Origin: Solibacillus sp. FSL H8-0538
GTDB taxonomy: Bacteria > Bacillota > Bacilli > Bacillales_A > Planococcaceae
Reading direction: 5' to 3'
Assembly (NCBI RefSeq): GCF_038003525.1
Contig: NZ_JBBOPI010000001.1
Span: 115,001 to 179,000, forward strand
DNA: 64,000 nucleotides
Positions 19,329 through 28,268 of the stretch are shown here, one piece after another. The notes below the pieces were generated by a model. That model did not search any database, was not told the DNA's origin, and saw nothing but the letters and a program-made list of their open reading frames with translations. How positions within the stretch are numbered: the stretch's first letter is position 1; the number at the start of each line of letters is the position of its first letter. Position numbers and translations under genes: made by a program.

Positions 19329-19898
19329 CTATAACTCTAATTGTTTTACCATATGATAGAATGGTTCGTTAATAATGGTCCACGGCTCGGTTACAGCAAA
19401 GCCGATGCGTTCGTATAGACGGCGCGCCTTGTCCTTTTCAGGCTCCACATTAAGTGATAATTTTTTATAGCCTTTTGCACGTGCTGTTTCTTCAGCGAAT
19501 GCTAGTAGTTGTGTGCCAATGCCTAGTCCGCGTGCAGTTTCGGTTACACAAACTGTATCAATATAATATTCATCGTCATACGCTTCAACATCAATCGTAA
19601 TTGCAGCAACATTTTTTCGCATAAGCCAGTCTTGCAATTTTTTGTCGAATGCTTTTCCTTGGAGGCCGTCATACAGAACGACAATTCCTAATATCTCCTC
19701 ATCACGGAATGCGACGTAGGTATTTAAATACGAGTGTCGATTATTTCGTTGTGTTACCAGATATTCAAGTGTAGCTAAAATATCCGCCTCATTATGTTCC
19801 CCTGTTAATCGGTTGGCAATGTCGGCAATTGCATTATAAATAAGTGGAGCAATATAAGTAGCATCTTCAGGAAATGCTTGTCGAATCAGAATTGTCAT
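19329..19898 (-). CDS. GNAT-family N-acetyltransferase
   Basis: A 189-aa protein with a GNAT fold. The acetyl-CoA pyrophosphate loop ETARGLGIGTQLL is at about residues 120-132, followed by LSLNVEPEKDKARRLYERIGF, the usual motif B. The likely reaction is transfer of acetyl from acetyl-CoA to an amine; the substrate is unknown. AAAGGAAG supports the ATG at 19898 rather than an upstream TTG. It is upstream of, and likely co-transcribed with, the EamA transporter gene. Confidence 0.85.
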   Translation of the reverse strand: MTILIRQAFPEDATYIAPLIYNAIADIANRLTGEHNEADILATLEYLVTQRNNRHSYLNTYVAFRDEEILGIVVLYDGLQGKAFDKKLQDWLMRKNVAAITIDVEAYDDEYYIDTVCVTETARGLGIGTQLLAFAEETARAKGYKKLSLNVEPEKDKARRLYERIGFAVTEPWTIINEPFYHMVKQLEL

Positions 19899-20044
19899 GG
19901 TTAATCTCTTCCTTTCGAACAAATTATATCAGAAAAATGAACGAATACATGGATTCGGTGCTTTTTAGAATAGTATGAAACTTTATCGTAATATTGATTT
20001 TGTGGTACTCTATAAAGAACATACTATCGGAGGTTAGACAACTC

Positions 20045-20995
20045 ATGAGTCAGTCAGACAAAGATTTCATATTAGTTTACGGAGATGCTTTTGTTGATTA
20101 TATAGCGAATGACCAAACAAATACGTCATTCACAAAATATTTAGGTGGCGCAACGATTAATGTTGCTGCAGGCATTAGTCGAATTGGTGCTCCTTCCGCC
20201 CTAATTACGATTACAGGTGATGACGCAACATCCGAATTTTGCCGTACGGAAATCGAAAAAGAAGGCGTAAATATGGATTATTCTATTTTTGATCCGGTGA
20301 AACGTGTGAGCGGAGTTTATGTGCATTTAACTGAAAACTGTGAGCGCATTTTTAAAGATTATGTCGATGAAACACCTGATTTACAAGTGAAGCCGGAGCA
20401 ATTAAACGAAGCGGCATTCAAGCGTGCTTCTATTTTAAATTTTTGTTCAGGAACTATGTTTGAACCAACTGCGCTGTCCACAACACGTGCCGCTGTTGAT
20501 ATGGCAAAAGACAAGGGTGCCATAATTGCAATTGATGCCAATATCCGCCCACTACGCTGGAGCAGTGAGCACGATTGCCGTGAAACGATTACATCATTTA
20601 TGGATGATGCGGATATTTTGAAACTAACGGACGAAGAGTTATTCTTCCTAACTGAAACAAACACGTTAGAAGAAGGGTTAGCAAAATTAGATGACTTACT
20701 AGTACCGATTATTTTAATCACTGTTGGTGCGGAAGGTGCGTATGCAGTCTTAAACGGTGAAGTCATTCATGTACCAGTAGAAAAAGTAGTACCGGTTGAT
20801 ACAACAGGTGCTGGCGATGCATTTATGGCAGGCGTACTTCGCTATGTTCACTTCAACGGCTTACCAACTGTCAAAGAGGATTTAGTGAAATGTGTAGCGT
20901 TCGGTAATAAACTGGGTGCGATGGCGGCGACAAAAGCAGGCGCATTAACAGCACTACCTAGTTATGAGGATATAAAAGACTTCTTAAATTACTAA
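20045..20995 (+). CDS. PfkB-family carbohydrate kinase (fructokinase-like)
   Basis: A 316-aa ribokinase-fold protein. The N-terminal signature FTKYLGGATINVAAGISRIG and the C-terminal TTGAGDAFMAG with the catalytic aspartate are both intact. The closest type is bacterial fructokinase/2-keto-3-deoxygluconate kinase; the sugar cannot be fixed from sequence. CGGAGG before the ATG at 20045 marks the start, and an in-frame TTG at 19994 is unlikely. The phosphatase-like gene begins 16 bp after the stop, so the pair forms an operon ending at a strong terminator. Confidence 0.88.
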   Translation: MSQSDKDFILVYGDAFVDYIANDQTNTSFTKYLGGATINVAAGISRIGAPSALITITGDDATSEFCRTEIEKEGVNMDYSIFDPVKRVSGVYVHLTENCERIFKDYVDETPDLQVKPEQLNEAAFKRASILNFCSGTMFEPTALSTTRAAVDMAKDKGAIIAIDANIRPLRWSSEHDCRETITSFMDDADILKLTDEELFFLTETNTLEEGLAKLDDLLVPIILITVGAEGAYAVLNGEVIHVPVEKVVPVDTTGAGDAFMAGVLRYVHFNGLPTVKEDLVKCVAFGNKLGAMAATKAGALTALPSYEDIKDFLNY

Positions 20996-21011
20996 TATGA
21001 GGGTGGTTGCA

Positions 21012-21425
21012 ATGGATCGTAAATATGGTGAACTTGTTGCAGGGCGTATTTATTTTGGCGGTGCTGCTGATACGAATGATGCGGTGCGTAAAGAAAACGT
21101 TGACGTTGTGTTCGATGTACGTGTAAACGGACGTGATGAAGCGGTGGAGTATAACTATATTCATTCGCCGATTACAGAAGATGCGACAGCTGAAACGATT
21201 AAAGCCGGTGCGGAGAAGATTGCTGAAGCGTACAAGTCTGGAGAGAAAATTTACATTCATTGTGGTGGCGGTAACGGTCGTGCTAGTGTGATGGCTACCG
21301 CAATACTACTTGAAATTGGTGCAACGGCGAATTTAGGTGATGCAGTTGAGCGTGTAAAAACTGTACGCTCAGCAGCAAACGTGCGACCGAACATGCAAGC
21401 TGCTCTTGATAAGCTATATAAATAA
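21012..21425 (+). CDS. Dual-specificity/tyrosine-type phosphatase family protein
   Basis: A 137-aa protein with a complete cysteine-phosphatase P-loop HCGGGNGRAS (nucleophile C84, phosphate-binding R90). It is preceded by VDVVFDVRVNGRDE and YIHSPITED, where the general-acid aspartate would lie. Length and layout suit a minimal DSP-like fold. GAGGGTGG directs the ATG at 21012. Co-transcription with a PfkB kinase suggests that it acts on a sugar phosphate or regulates that step. This is inference; a protein substrate is equally possible. Confidence 0.75.
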   Translation: MDRKYGELVAGRIYFGGAADTNDAVRKENVDVVFDVRVNGRDEAVEYNYIHSPITEDATAETIKAGAEKIAEAYKSGEKIYIHCGGGNGRASVMATAILLEIGATANLGDAVERVKTVRSAANVRPNMQAALDKLYK

Positions 21426-21434
21426 GATTTAACT

Positions 21435-21475
21435 AAAAACGAAATCGCTGAGGAGCGATTTCGTTCTTTTTTTTT
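21435..21475 (+). terminator. Rho-independent terminator of the PfkB-phosphatase operon
   Basis: ACGAAATCGCT pairs perfectly with AGCGATTTCGT around a GAGG loop, followed by a long T run. Confidence 0.92.
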
Positions 21476-21542
21476 AAAAACTATTTTACATGTGAAAACA
21501 TTAAACGAGAGAAATTTGCTGTCATCGCATACTCTTTTCCTG

Positions 21543-22088
21543 TTAACCGAGTTGATCCATTGGGAGTAGGTGAACGTTCTTTCCCGTAAATTGAATCCTT
21601 GTCATACTTGTATTTTGCGGAATTATTTTCTTGTTGAAATAATAGTCTACAATTAGTGCAATAATATCTCCGTGTGTTACGACAAGCAGTTGTTGTTGCG
21701 GGAAGCGTATGCAAAGTTCCGAAATACCGTCAAGCACTCGTTGTTGCAAAACTTCTCCATTCTCCTCCCCAGGAATGCTACCATTTGGAAACTGTAACTG
21801 CCTTTTAATAGTAGTTAAACCTTCTGCTTCTCCATAGCTTTTTTCAGCAAATTCGTTTAGTAGTTGAATCCGTAAGCCGAGATGCTGTGATAGAATATCG
21901 GCTGTTTGCACGGCGCGTAAAAGAGGACTTGACATCAGTTGATCCCACTTGTAATTGCATAACTGTATAGCGCAATTTTGGGCCTGCTGTTTGCCGATTG
22001 CATTTAATGGAACATTTTGCTGCCCTTGCATACGACCTTCTACATTCCAATCGGTTTGTCCGTGACGAATAAAGCAAATCGTCGTCAT
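21543..22088 (-). CDS. cobC: Histidine phosphatase family, probable alpha-ribazole phosphatase
   Basis: A 181-aa phosphoglycerate-mutase-like phosphatase. The catalytic histidine lies in CFIRHGQTDWN near the N-terminus, and the second histidine in VVTHGDIIALIV. Its location directly after cobD and cbiB supports a role in removing phosphate from alpha-ribazole 5'-phosphate (or adenosylcobalamin 5'-phosphate) in nucleotide loop assembly. Other histidine phosphatases look similar, so the symbol rests on context. The ATG at 22088 overlaps the cobD stop by 4 bp; the frame extends further upstream only inside cobD. Confidence 0.75.
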   Translation of the reverse strand: MTTICFIRHGQTDWNVEGRMQGQQNVPLNAIGKQQAQNCAIQLCNYKWDQLMSSPLLRAVQTADILSQHLGLRIQLLNEFAEKSYGEAEGLTTIKRQLQFPNGSIPGEENGEVLQQRVLDGISELCIRFPQQQLLVVTHGDIIALIVDYYFNKKIIPQNTSMTRIQFTGKNVHLLPMDQLG

Positions 22089-23161
22089 AATGTCACGACC
22101 CATTTCAAATAAATGGATTGGAAGGCTTTCATTGCTTCGTCCTTTTTCAAGCCGATACGAAGCCATTGTCCATTAAGTCCCACATAGTTTTCCGTATGAC
22201 GGAGTACAATGCCATTCGTTAAGCAATAAAAATAAAATTCTCGTGTTTTTTCAGGTTGTGCAAGTTGGAAACAGACAAAATTCGCTACGCTATCTAGTAC
22301 GATACAGCCATGTTCACGCAAAAACTGGGTAATATTCATACGCTGCGTCTTACTAACATCAATACTGCGCTTGCGAAATGTATGTTCTTGTAAGCACTGT
22401 GCACCGATCGATAGGGCAAGTGCGTTGACATTCCAGTGCGGAAGTTTTTGTTTGATCCGTGTAATAGTTATTGGATGACTCACCATATAGCCGAGTCGAA
22501 TGCCTGCAAGTGCATACATTTTCGTCATCGAACGCATTACCGTCACATGCTCAAACTGTGCTACGTAAGGAATCACACTATTGCGCTCGTCCGTCCAGTC
22601 CATAAATGCTTCATCAATCAGTACATGACATTGTTGCTGCCGAGCAGTTTGGATAAGCGAGAGCAGTACATCTAACTCAAGTAATTTCCCCGTAGGATTG
22701 TTTGGATTGCAAATATACAAGCAGCTTGCTATTTTCATTGCCGCATTAATTTTTTCTAGCGGTAATTCATGAGCATGAACATCTGTAATAATATCGATGC
22801 AAGTCGCACCAGCCGAGGTAAGCGTTTCTTTATATTCGGAAAAAGTAGGGTGAAGCAAAATGACCTTTTTACCGCTAAATAAATTTGCGTAAGTAGAAAG
22901 TAATTCGGCTGCGCCATTGCCAATGACTATTTGTTCATTTAGTAGCTGATGTGTCATGGCTAACTGACTGTGTAGTGGCTCTGCTTCAGGATGCGGATAG
23001 CGCGTAAGTTCGCTGAAAAGATGTGGCCACATTTGGTGGACTGAATCGGGTGTACCGAGGCAATTGACGTTTTCACTTAAATCAAATACGTTCGTCGGTA
23101 GAGGAAGGTCGAAATTTTTATAAAGTGCCTCATAATTAGCCCCATGTATAGGAAATGCCAT
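22085..23161 (-). CDS. cobD: Threonine-phosphate decarboxylase
   Basis: A 358-aa class I/II PLP aminotransferase-fold protein. It has LSENVNCLGTP near the N-terminus, NPNNPTGKLL, IDEAFMDW and the PLP lysine in SMTKMYALAGIRLGY. This pattern and the cbiB neighbour indicate L-threonine-O-3-phosphate decarboxylase, which makes (R)-1-amino-2-propanol O-2-phosphate for cobalamin. A histidinol-phosphate aminotransferase is the main alternative, disfavoured by context. TTGGAGG precedes the ATG at 23161, which lies 26 bp inside the end of cbiB. Confidence 0.88.
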   Translation of the reverse strand: MAFPIHGANYEALYKNFDLPLPTNVFDLSENVNCLGTPDSVHQMWPHLFSELTRYPHPEAEPLHSQLAMTHQLLNEQIVIGNGAAELLSTYANLFSGKKVILLHPTFSEYKETLTSAGATCIDIITDVHAHELPLEKINAAMKIASCLYICNPNNPTGKLLELDVLLSLIQTARQQQCHVLIDEAFMDWTDERNSVIPYVAQFEHVTVMRSMTKMYALAGIRLGYMVSHPITITRIKQKLPHWNVNALALSIGAQCLQEHTFRKRSIDVSKTQRMNITQFLREHGCIVLDSVANFVCFQLAQPEKTREFYFYCLTNGIVLRHTENYVGLNGQWLRIGLKKDEAMKAFQSIYLKWVVTL

Positions 23162-24092
23162 ATAAAAGTCCTCCAATAATTAGTGTAAATAGTAGTGAGA
23201 CGACTATCATGTGTCGAATCGTGGTGTGAATATGTATGCCAGAAAGTGTCACATCGGGTGTCCCCATATAAGCTCTAAATGATTCCATTCCTTGATAGCG
23301 ATTGTACCCACCGAGACGAATGCCAAGCTGATAAGCAGTCGCTGCTTCTAAATAGCCACTGTTTGGACTTGGGTGCTTTTTCGCATCAACTAGCCATAAT
23401 GTAAAACGATTACCGAGTGCGCGTGTCGTTTCATTTTTGGTAAATAAAATAATCAATAAGCCTGTAATCCGGCTCGGAATAAAGTTCGCTACATCATCTA
23501 GGCGAGCCGAAAATTTGCCGAACTGGCCGTATTGCTCATTTTTATAGCCAATCATTGAGTCCAGCGTATTAATCGCTTTATAAACCCATAACCCAGTAGC
23601 GCCGAACAGTAGCGCATAAAAAATAGGTGCGGTCACACCATCACTTGTATTTTCTGATACCGTTTCGACAACGCCCCGTACAATTTCAGGTTCGTTTAAA
23701 TGAGACGTATCACGACCAACAATCCAGCTGAGCTTATTACGCGCCTCATTGATATCGCCGTTAACTAGTGGTCGGTATACAAGTAGGGCAGCTTGTTGTA
23801 AGCTCTTTTGTGCAAGTCCCATTGCAATAAGTAGTATTTCCACAATGATCCCAAAGAGGGTATGAACTTCATAAGCACTGAAGACAATCCCAAAAACAAT
23901 GGTAAATACAGCCCCTATGGTAAGAACGGCAGTCAGTACACCTTTTGCGAAGCGAGCCCGTCCGTGGTTCAGTCGATTTGTTAAATACTGAATCCACTGT
24001 CCAATGAAGCGTACTGGATGTGGCCATTTTGGTGGATCACCAACAAGCCAATCAATAAGTTGTGCCAGTAAAATGATTATAAAAGTAGGCAT
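23136..24092 (-). CDS. cbiB: Adenosylcobinamide-phosphate synthase
   Basis: A 318-aa polytopic membrane protein that attaches aminopropanol (phosphate) to adenosylcobyric acid. Characteristic blocks are LIDWLVGDPPKWPHPVRFIG at the N-terminus, ETVSENTSDGVTAPIFYALLFG, NTLDSMIGYKNEQYGQFGKFSARLDDVANFIPSR and PSPNSGYLEAA. Predicted helices agree with the family. It is first in a three-gene minus-strand operon with cobD and the cobC-like gene. No B12 riboswitch is visible upstream, unlike the main corrin operon. Confidence 0.95.
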   Translation of the reverse strand: MPTFIIILLAQLIDWLVGDPPKWPHPVRFIGQWIQYLTNRLNHGRARFAKGVLTAVLTIGAVFTIVFGIVFSAYEVHTLFGIIVEILLIAMGLAQKSLQQAALLVYRPLVNGDINEARNKLSWIVGRDTSHLNEPEIVRGVVETVSENTSDGVTAPIFYALLFGATGLWVYKAINTLDSMIGYKNEQYGQFGKFSARLDDVANFIPSRITGLLIILFTKNETTRALGNRFTLWLVDAKKHPSPNSGYLEAATAYQLGIRLGGYNRYQGMESFRAYMGTPDVTLSGIHIHTTIRHMIVVSLLFTLIIGGLLYGISYTWG

Positions 24093-24360
24093 TGTTCATA
24101 CTCCTTTTTAATTGTGCATAAAGCGAGATAATATGTATGATTTTCAGACTGTGTCTGAGTATGCATTGTTTAGCGCTCTTTCTGAATAAACTGTGTTAAG
24201 TGTATCACGTTTTTTAGTCAATTTTGGTGTCTTAACGAATTGAGCCTGGATGGGATTAAAGAGTTGAATCAAGTGCATTTTATTTTTCATTACTAATGAA
24301 AATGAAACAATTTGGAAGTTCAATCGTAAGTAAATTAAAATGAAATTAGAGGTGAGTGAA

Positions 24361-24558
24361 ATGACAGTTGAAGAAATTCCATGGGCACTTGTGGCACCAC
24401 TAATCGGACTTCAAGTTATTTTAGCTGTTGTGGCGATTATAGATATTGCACGCAGCTATGCGACAAACGGACCGAAATGGTTGTGGGTGCTCATTTCAAT
24501 ATTTACCGGCATTATCGGACCCATTTTATACTTTATTATTGGACGTAAAAATCAATGA
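24361..24558 (+). CDS. yxlE: Small PLDc_N-type membrane protein (YxlE-like)
   Basis: A 65-aa protein with two hydrophobic helices (about residues 8-28 and 40-58) separated by NGPKWLWV, ending GPILYFIIGRKNQ. This is the PLDc_N pattern found in Bacillus subtilis YxlE, a negative regulator linked to sigma-Y. GAGGTGAG supports the ATG at 24361. The stop overlaps the start of the ABC ATPase gene (ATGA), and the gene order matches yxlE-yxlF-yxlG. No sigY or yxlCD is present here. Confidence 0.75.
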   Translation: MTVEEIPWALVAPLIGLQVILAVVAIIDIARSYATNGPKWLWVLISIFTGIIGPILYFIIGRKNQ

Positions 24559-25457
24559 CGTGTATTACGGTGAGTAATTTAACGAAAATCTTTGGTCCGC
24601 AAACCGTTGTGCAGGATGTCTCGTTTACGCTTGAAAAAAATACAGCTACCGCACTAATTGGTCCAAATGGTGCGGGGAAGACGACGACGCTCTCTATGCT
24701 AACGGGACTACTCGAACCAACGAGCGGTATTATTCGGATGGACGGTGTAAGAGATATTCGCGCGGAAATTGGGTTTCTTCCGCAATATCCACAATATTTT
24801 TCATGGCTATCCGCGCTAGAATATACCGAAATGGTGGCACAACTCAGTACTATGCCGAAGCGAGATGCAAAGAGAGTAGCACAAAAAATGCTTGAGTTTG
24901 TTGGTTTAGGCGATGCGTTAAACAAAAAGACAGCAATCTTTTCTGGTGGAATGAAACAACGGCTTGGGATTGCACAGGCACTTGTCCATCAACCGAAGTT
25001 GTTACTACTAGATGAACCGGTTTCAGCGTTAGATCCAGTTGGTCGCCGCGAGATTATGAATCTATTAAAAGAAATTCAGCAAGACACGACGATTTTGTAT
25101 TCGACGCATATTTTAAATGATGCAGAGGAAATGACCGACCAAGTGCTATTTTTGCGAAATGGTATTCTAGTGGAACAAGGGTCGCTCAGTGATGTACGTG
25201 AACGTTTTGATGAGCCGCGCTACAAGGTGCAATTTAGTTCCAGCGAAGAAGCGTTACAATTTGCAAGTCAGTCGGAACTGTCGGCAATTGCTGAGGGTGC
25301 TGCTGTCTATGTAGAAATTCGTGACGATAATCCAACGATGCAACAGCTACTCGCGCGTTTGGCAGCCTCTCCGTTTATGGTTATACAGGTGGAACGCGTA
25401 ACAGCAAGCTTGGAAGAAATCTTTTTGAAGGTGGCGGGTCAGCATGAATCAGTTTAA
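24555..25457 (+). CDS. yxlF: ABC transporter ATP-binding protein (YxlF-like)
   Basis: A 300-aa protein. ABC ATPase residues about 1-215 include Walker A GPNGAGKTT, a signature FSGGMKQRLGIAQAL, Walker B LLLLDEPVSALD and the H-loop YSTHIL. The C-terminal 80 residues are the DUF4162-type extension common in exporters of this class. It overlaps yxlE by 4 bp and the permease gene by 14 bp, so it is translationally coupled. Transported substrate unknown. Confidence 0.88.
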   Translation: MTCITVSNLTKIFGPQTVVQDVSFTLEKNTATALIGPNGAGKTTTLSMLTGLLEPTSGIIRMDGVRDIRAEIGFLPQYPQYFSWLSALEYTEMVAQLSTMPKRDAKRVAQKMLEFVGLGDALNKKTAIFSGGMKQRLGIAQALVHQPKLLLLDEPVSALDPVGRREIMNLLKEIQQDTTILYSTHILNDAEEMTDQVLFLRNGILVEQGSLSDVRERFDEPRYKVQFSSSEEALQFASQSELSAIAEGAAVYVEIRDDNPTMQQLLARLAASPFMVIQVERVTASLEEIFLKVAGQHESV

Positions 25458-26226
25458 TGTGTTTTTACGAAAAGAATGGCGTGAAAGCTGGCGTAGCTTT
25501 AAATTCATTTGGATTCCGCTCGTGTTCATTATGCTTGGTGTGAGTGATCCAATCCTAAACTATTTTATGGATGATATTATGCAGTCGGTCGGCAATATGC
25601 CAGAAGGGTTTTCCATGACAATGCCGGAATTTCAACCTGTAGATCTATTACTTGCGTCTACAGGCCAGTTTCAGTCTATTGGGTTAATTATTTTAATTGC
25701 AGTGTTTGCTGGTTCTGTTAGCCGCGAACGCCAAAATGGCACGGCAACACTGTTGTATGTACGCCCTATTTCATTTCGTGCACTGTTTTTAAGTAAATGG
25801 ACTGTCGCAAGTTTAGTTGCCATTAGTAGTGCGATGGCCGGATATACCGGAAGCATGTACTATACAGCAATATTATATGGCACCGTAAACTGGTCGAAGT
25901 TTGCAGCAATGCTTGGGACGTATTTTGTTTGGTTAGTATTCGTTATGGCCGTAACACTTGCTATGAGTGCGGTATTTAAAACAATTATTGCCGCCACACT
26001 CTCAATTGTTATCGTTCCAATAGGCCTCATCATGGATTCGTTAATTGGTAGCTTTTGGACGGTGACACCTTGGAAATTACCAGGTTACGGCGTGTTGCTA
26101 CTGACGGATTCCGTTTCCATGACGGATTATTGGTGGTGCTTTGGTCTGACGCTAGCACTAACAATATTATTTATTGTACTAGGTATGTATTTCAGTAAAC
26201 GCAATGCTAGTACGGTAAAAGTATAA
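25444..26226 (+). CDS. yxlG: ABC transporter permease (YxlG-like)
   Basis: A 260-aa ABC-2 type membrane protein. It starts FLRKEWRESWRSFKFIWIPLVFIMLG and has about six helices; SVSRERQNGTATLLYVRPISFRALFLSKW is the cytoplasmic motif typical of these permeases. It is the partner of the preceding ATPase and last gene of the module. Start overlaps the ATPase gene by 14 bp, with GGCGGG upstream. Confidence 0.85.
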   Translation: MNQFNVFLRKEWRESWRSFKFIWIPLVFIMLGVSDPILNYFMDDIMQSVGNMPEGFSMTMPEFQPVDLLLASTGQFQSIGLIILIAVFAGSVSRERQNGTATLLYVRPISFRALFLSKWTVASLVAISSAMAGYTGSMYYTAILYGTVNWSKFAAMLGTYFVWLVFVMAVTLAMSAVFKTIIAATLSIVIVPIGLIMDSLIGSFWTVTPWKLPGYGVLLLTDSVSMTDYWWCFGLTLALTILFIVLGMYFSKRNASTVKV

Positions 26227-26279
26227 TCGATGCCTGGATTAAGTTAGTTTAATTGTCTTTAGAATTTATTACTGTTAAA

Positions 26280-26330
26280 CAATAAATTAAAGCCCTCCGT
26301 TATAAGAAGGGGTTATCTTCCAATACAAAG
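26280..26330 (-). terminator. Weak terminator-like hairpin after cbiO
   Basis: On the minus strand AACCCCTTC and GGAGGGCTT can form an imperfect stem followed by TTTAATTT. It lies in the 112-bp gap between convergent genes. The T tract is poor, so support is modest. Confidence 0.35.
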
Positions 26331-26338
26331 TGGATAAT

Positions 26339-27184
26339 TTATAAGATGTTCAATTTTTGAAATTGCGTAATCAATTCGTTTTTCGTTTTAGGGTATTCAT
26401 GTTGCGACAATGAATATCCTTTTTTTAGTAGAAGATTCGCTATTTCAAATAGCAAAGGCTTGTCTAGATGTGCGCTGGCAAGTAGGTCGTCGTTGTTGAA
26501 TAATCCTTGCGCATCACCAAAATAAGCAATTTGACCTTCATCAAACACGATAAATAAATCCGCCCATTCATATGCGAGCTGAATATCATGCGTCGAGAGC
26601 AGGAACGTGCGCTCATTATTTTCGAGCTGGCGTAAATAGCCAAGCATTTGGGTTGTAAAATAGTTATCCAACCCCCCAGTAGGCTCATCTAATAATAAAA
26701 GATTTGGCTCCATCGCGTACACTCCGGCAATAGATACCCGTTTTTTTTGCCCACCACTTAAAAAATGAATCGGACGATACTGCAATGGTTCAAGCTGTGT
26801 TAACGCAATCGCTTTTGCCGTTGTTTCTTCTACTTTTTCGTAAGACCAGCCTAAATTACTCGGTCCAATGGCGATGTCCTGCTTTACAGTGCCTGCAAAA
26901 AGTTGATTGTCGGCATTTTGGAAGACAATGCCAATTTGCTGCCTTAATGCTTTTAATGCTTTTTTTGAATATTGTACTTTTTCGTTTTGAAAAAGCAGTT
27001 GGCCAGAAGTTGGTTTGATCAGTCCCATCAACAGTTGAAAAAAGGTCGATTTGCCAGAGCCATTTTTACCAACGACCGCAATTTTCGCATTTTGTGGAAT
27101 GGTAATCGTAATATTTTGAATGGCTTTTGTGCCGTCTGGATACGCATAGCTCACATTTTGCAAGCAGAAATAAGGTTGGTTCAT
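26339..27184 (-). CDS. cbiO: Energy-coupling factor ATPase of the cobalt transporter
   Basis: A 281-aa ABC ATPase with Walker A VGKNGSGKST, Q-loop NADNQLF, signature FLSGGQKKRVSIAGVYAM and Walker B LLLLDEPTGGLD. The Q-loop NADNQLF is characteristic of ECF A-components. It is the last gene of cbiMNQO and energises cobalt uptake at the membrane. TAGGAG supports the ATG at 27184; the frame is open further upstream only within cbiQ. The gap to the cbiQ stop is 11 bp. Confidence 0.93.
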   Translation of the reverse strand: MNQPYFCLQNVSYAYPDGTKAIQNITITIPQNAKIAVVGKNGSGKSTFFQLLMGLIKPTSGQLLFQNEKVQYSKKALKALRQQIGIVFQNADNQLFAGTVKQDIAIGPSNLGWSYEKVEETTAKAIALTQLEPLQYRPIHFLSGGQKKRVSIAGVYAMEPNLLLLDEPTGGLDNYFTTQMLGYLRQLENNERTFLLSTHDIQLAYEWADLFIVFDEGQIAYFGDAQGLFNNDDLLASAHLDKPLLFEIANLLLKKGYSLSQHEYPKTKNELITQFQKLNIL

Positions 27185-27195
27185 GTCGTTTTCTC

Positions 27196-27975
27196 CTATA
27201 AAGTGGCGATGTACAAAAGAACGAATACATAACAAAGCATGTAGAGCCAATTGTATAGATTCAATATTTTTTGCTCATCGAAATAAATCGGGACTTCATA
27301 TTGATTGCCGCAACGTGCCTCGATTGCTATCGATAAAGCATGGCTGCGGTAAAGGACATCTTGAAATAGAGACGTCACTAAAATCGCCAATGATTGAAAC
27401 GATTTTTTCAACGAATGGTACCCGAGGCGCGCATTTTGAGCAATATAAATTTGGTGCGCACTGTTTAAAAAAATAAAAATAAACTGATAAGTAAGTTCAA
27501 TGAGTTCAATCAGTAAAATGGGAACACGGCATTTTCTAAGGACGGTGCAAATCTCATTAATAGATGTTGTTAATATTAGGAAATACAAACAGCTAATAGA
27601 ACCAATCGCCGTAATGATTAAGTGTACGGCAGTGTCTAAACTAGAGTGAGAAATAAAAATATTAAAATAAAAAATGTCGGTATACCAGATGATGGTTGTC
27701 AGTTGCCCAATATCCGTTGTGAAGGAAAATAAAACACTAACGGCGCTCGTTGTAATAAAAAAAATGGGCGTTACTAATAATTTGCAATAATACTGTACCG
27801 GAATTTTTGCTGCGAAAATGATCATACCACTCATGGAAAAAAATATAAACGTTGTCACGAGTGGCTGCTTAACTAGTAATAGAACGAGTAGTGAACTAAG
27901 TGCAAATATCATTTTTTCTAAAGGGTGTACATTTCTGAGTTGATTAATATAAGCATATTTGTCGATTAACAGCAT
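27196..27975 (-). CDS. cbiQ: Cobalt ECF transporter T component
   Basis: A 259-aa membrane protein with about six hydrophobic segments. ECF T-component features are the cytoplasmic helices with RKCRVPILLIELIELTYQFIF and AQNARLGYHSLKKS (the short A-R-x-R/G coupling region). It couples CbiO to CbiM. It is third in the operon, only 6 bp after cbiN. The start has a weak ribosome binding site, consistent with coupling. Confidence 0.9.
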   Translation of the reverse strand: MLLIDKYAYINQLRNVHPLEKMIFALSSLLVLLLVKQPLVTTFIFFSMSGMIIFAAKIPVQYYCKLLVTPIFFITTSAVSVLFSFTTDIGQLTTIIWYTDIFYFNIFISHSSLDTAVHLIITAIGSISCLYFLILTTSINEICTVLRKCRVPILLIELIELTYQFIFIFLNSAHQIYIAQNARLGYHSLKKSFQSLAILVTSLFQDVLYRSHALSIAIEARCGNQYEVPIYFDEQKILNLYNWLYMLCYVFVLLYIATL

Positions 27976-27981
27976 ACAAAT

Positions 27982-28266
27982 TTACTCATTTCTTTGCTTT
28001 TGGTAACGCCCTCGCATGAGACCGATAAAGTAGCCGATAAATCCAGCCCCAATGGCAGCTTGCAATACAAATAATAAGCTTTCAATTTCACCACTTGGCG
28101 GTTCCCAAAATGATTCAAACCAAGGTTCATAGGAAGTATTAATTTCAGTAATTGCTACCTCTGCCTCCCCGTCAGCTCCCCCAAACTCTGCATCCTTTTG
28201 AATAAACAAAGGAATAATGGCTAACAACACAACAATCGCTAATAACAATAAATTTTTCTTTAGCAT
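27982..28266 (-). CDS. cbiN: Cobalt transport protein CbiN
   Basis: A 94-aa protein with an N-terminal helix (LLLLAIVVLLAIIPLFI), an extracytoplasmic stretch containing FGGADGEAEVAI and a second C-terminal helix. This is the standard CbiN layout; the AD-GxA motif between helices matches the family. It assists metal loading of CbiM. AAAGGAGG overlaps the cbiM stop and drives translation from 28266. Confidence 0.9.
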   Translation of the reverse strand: MLKKNLLLLAIVVLLAIIPLFIQKDAEFGGADGEAEVAITEINTSYEPWFESFWEPPSGEIESLLFVLQAAIGAGFIGYFIGLMRGRYQKQRNE

Positions 28267-28268
28267 AT

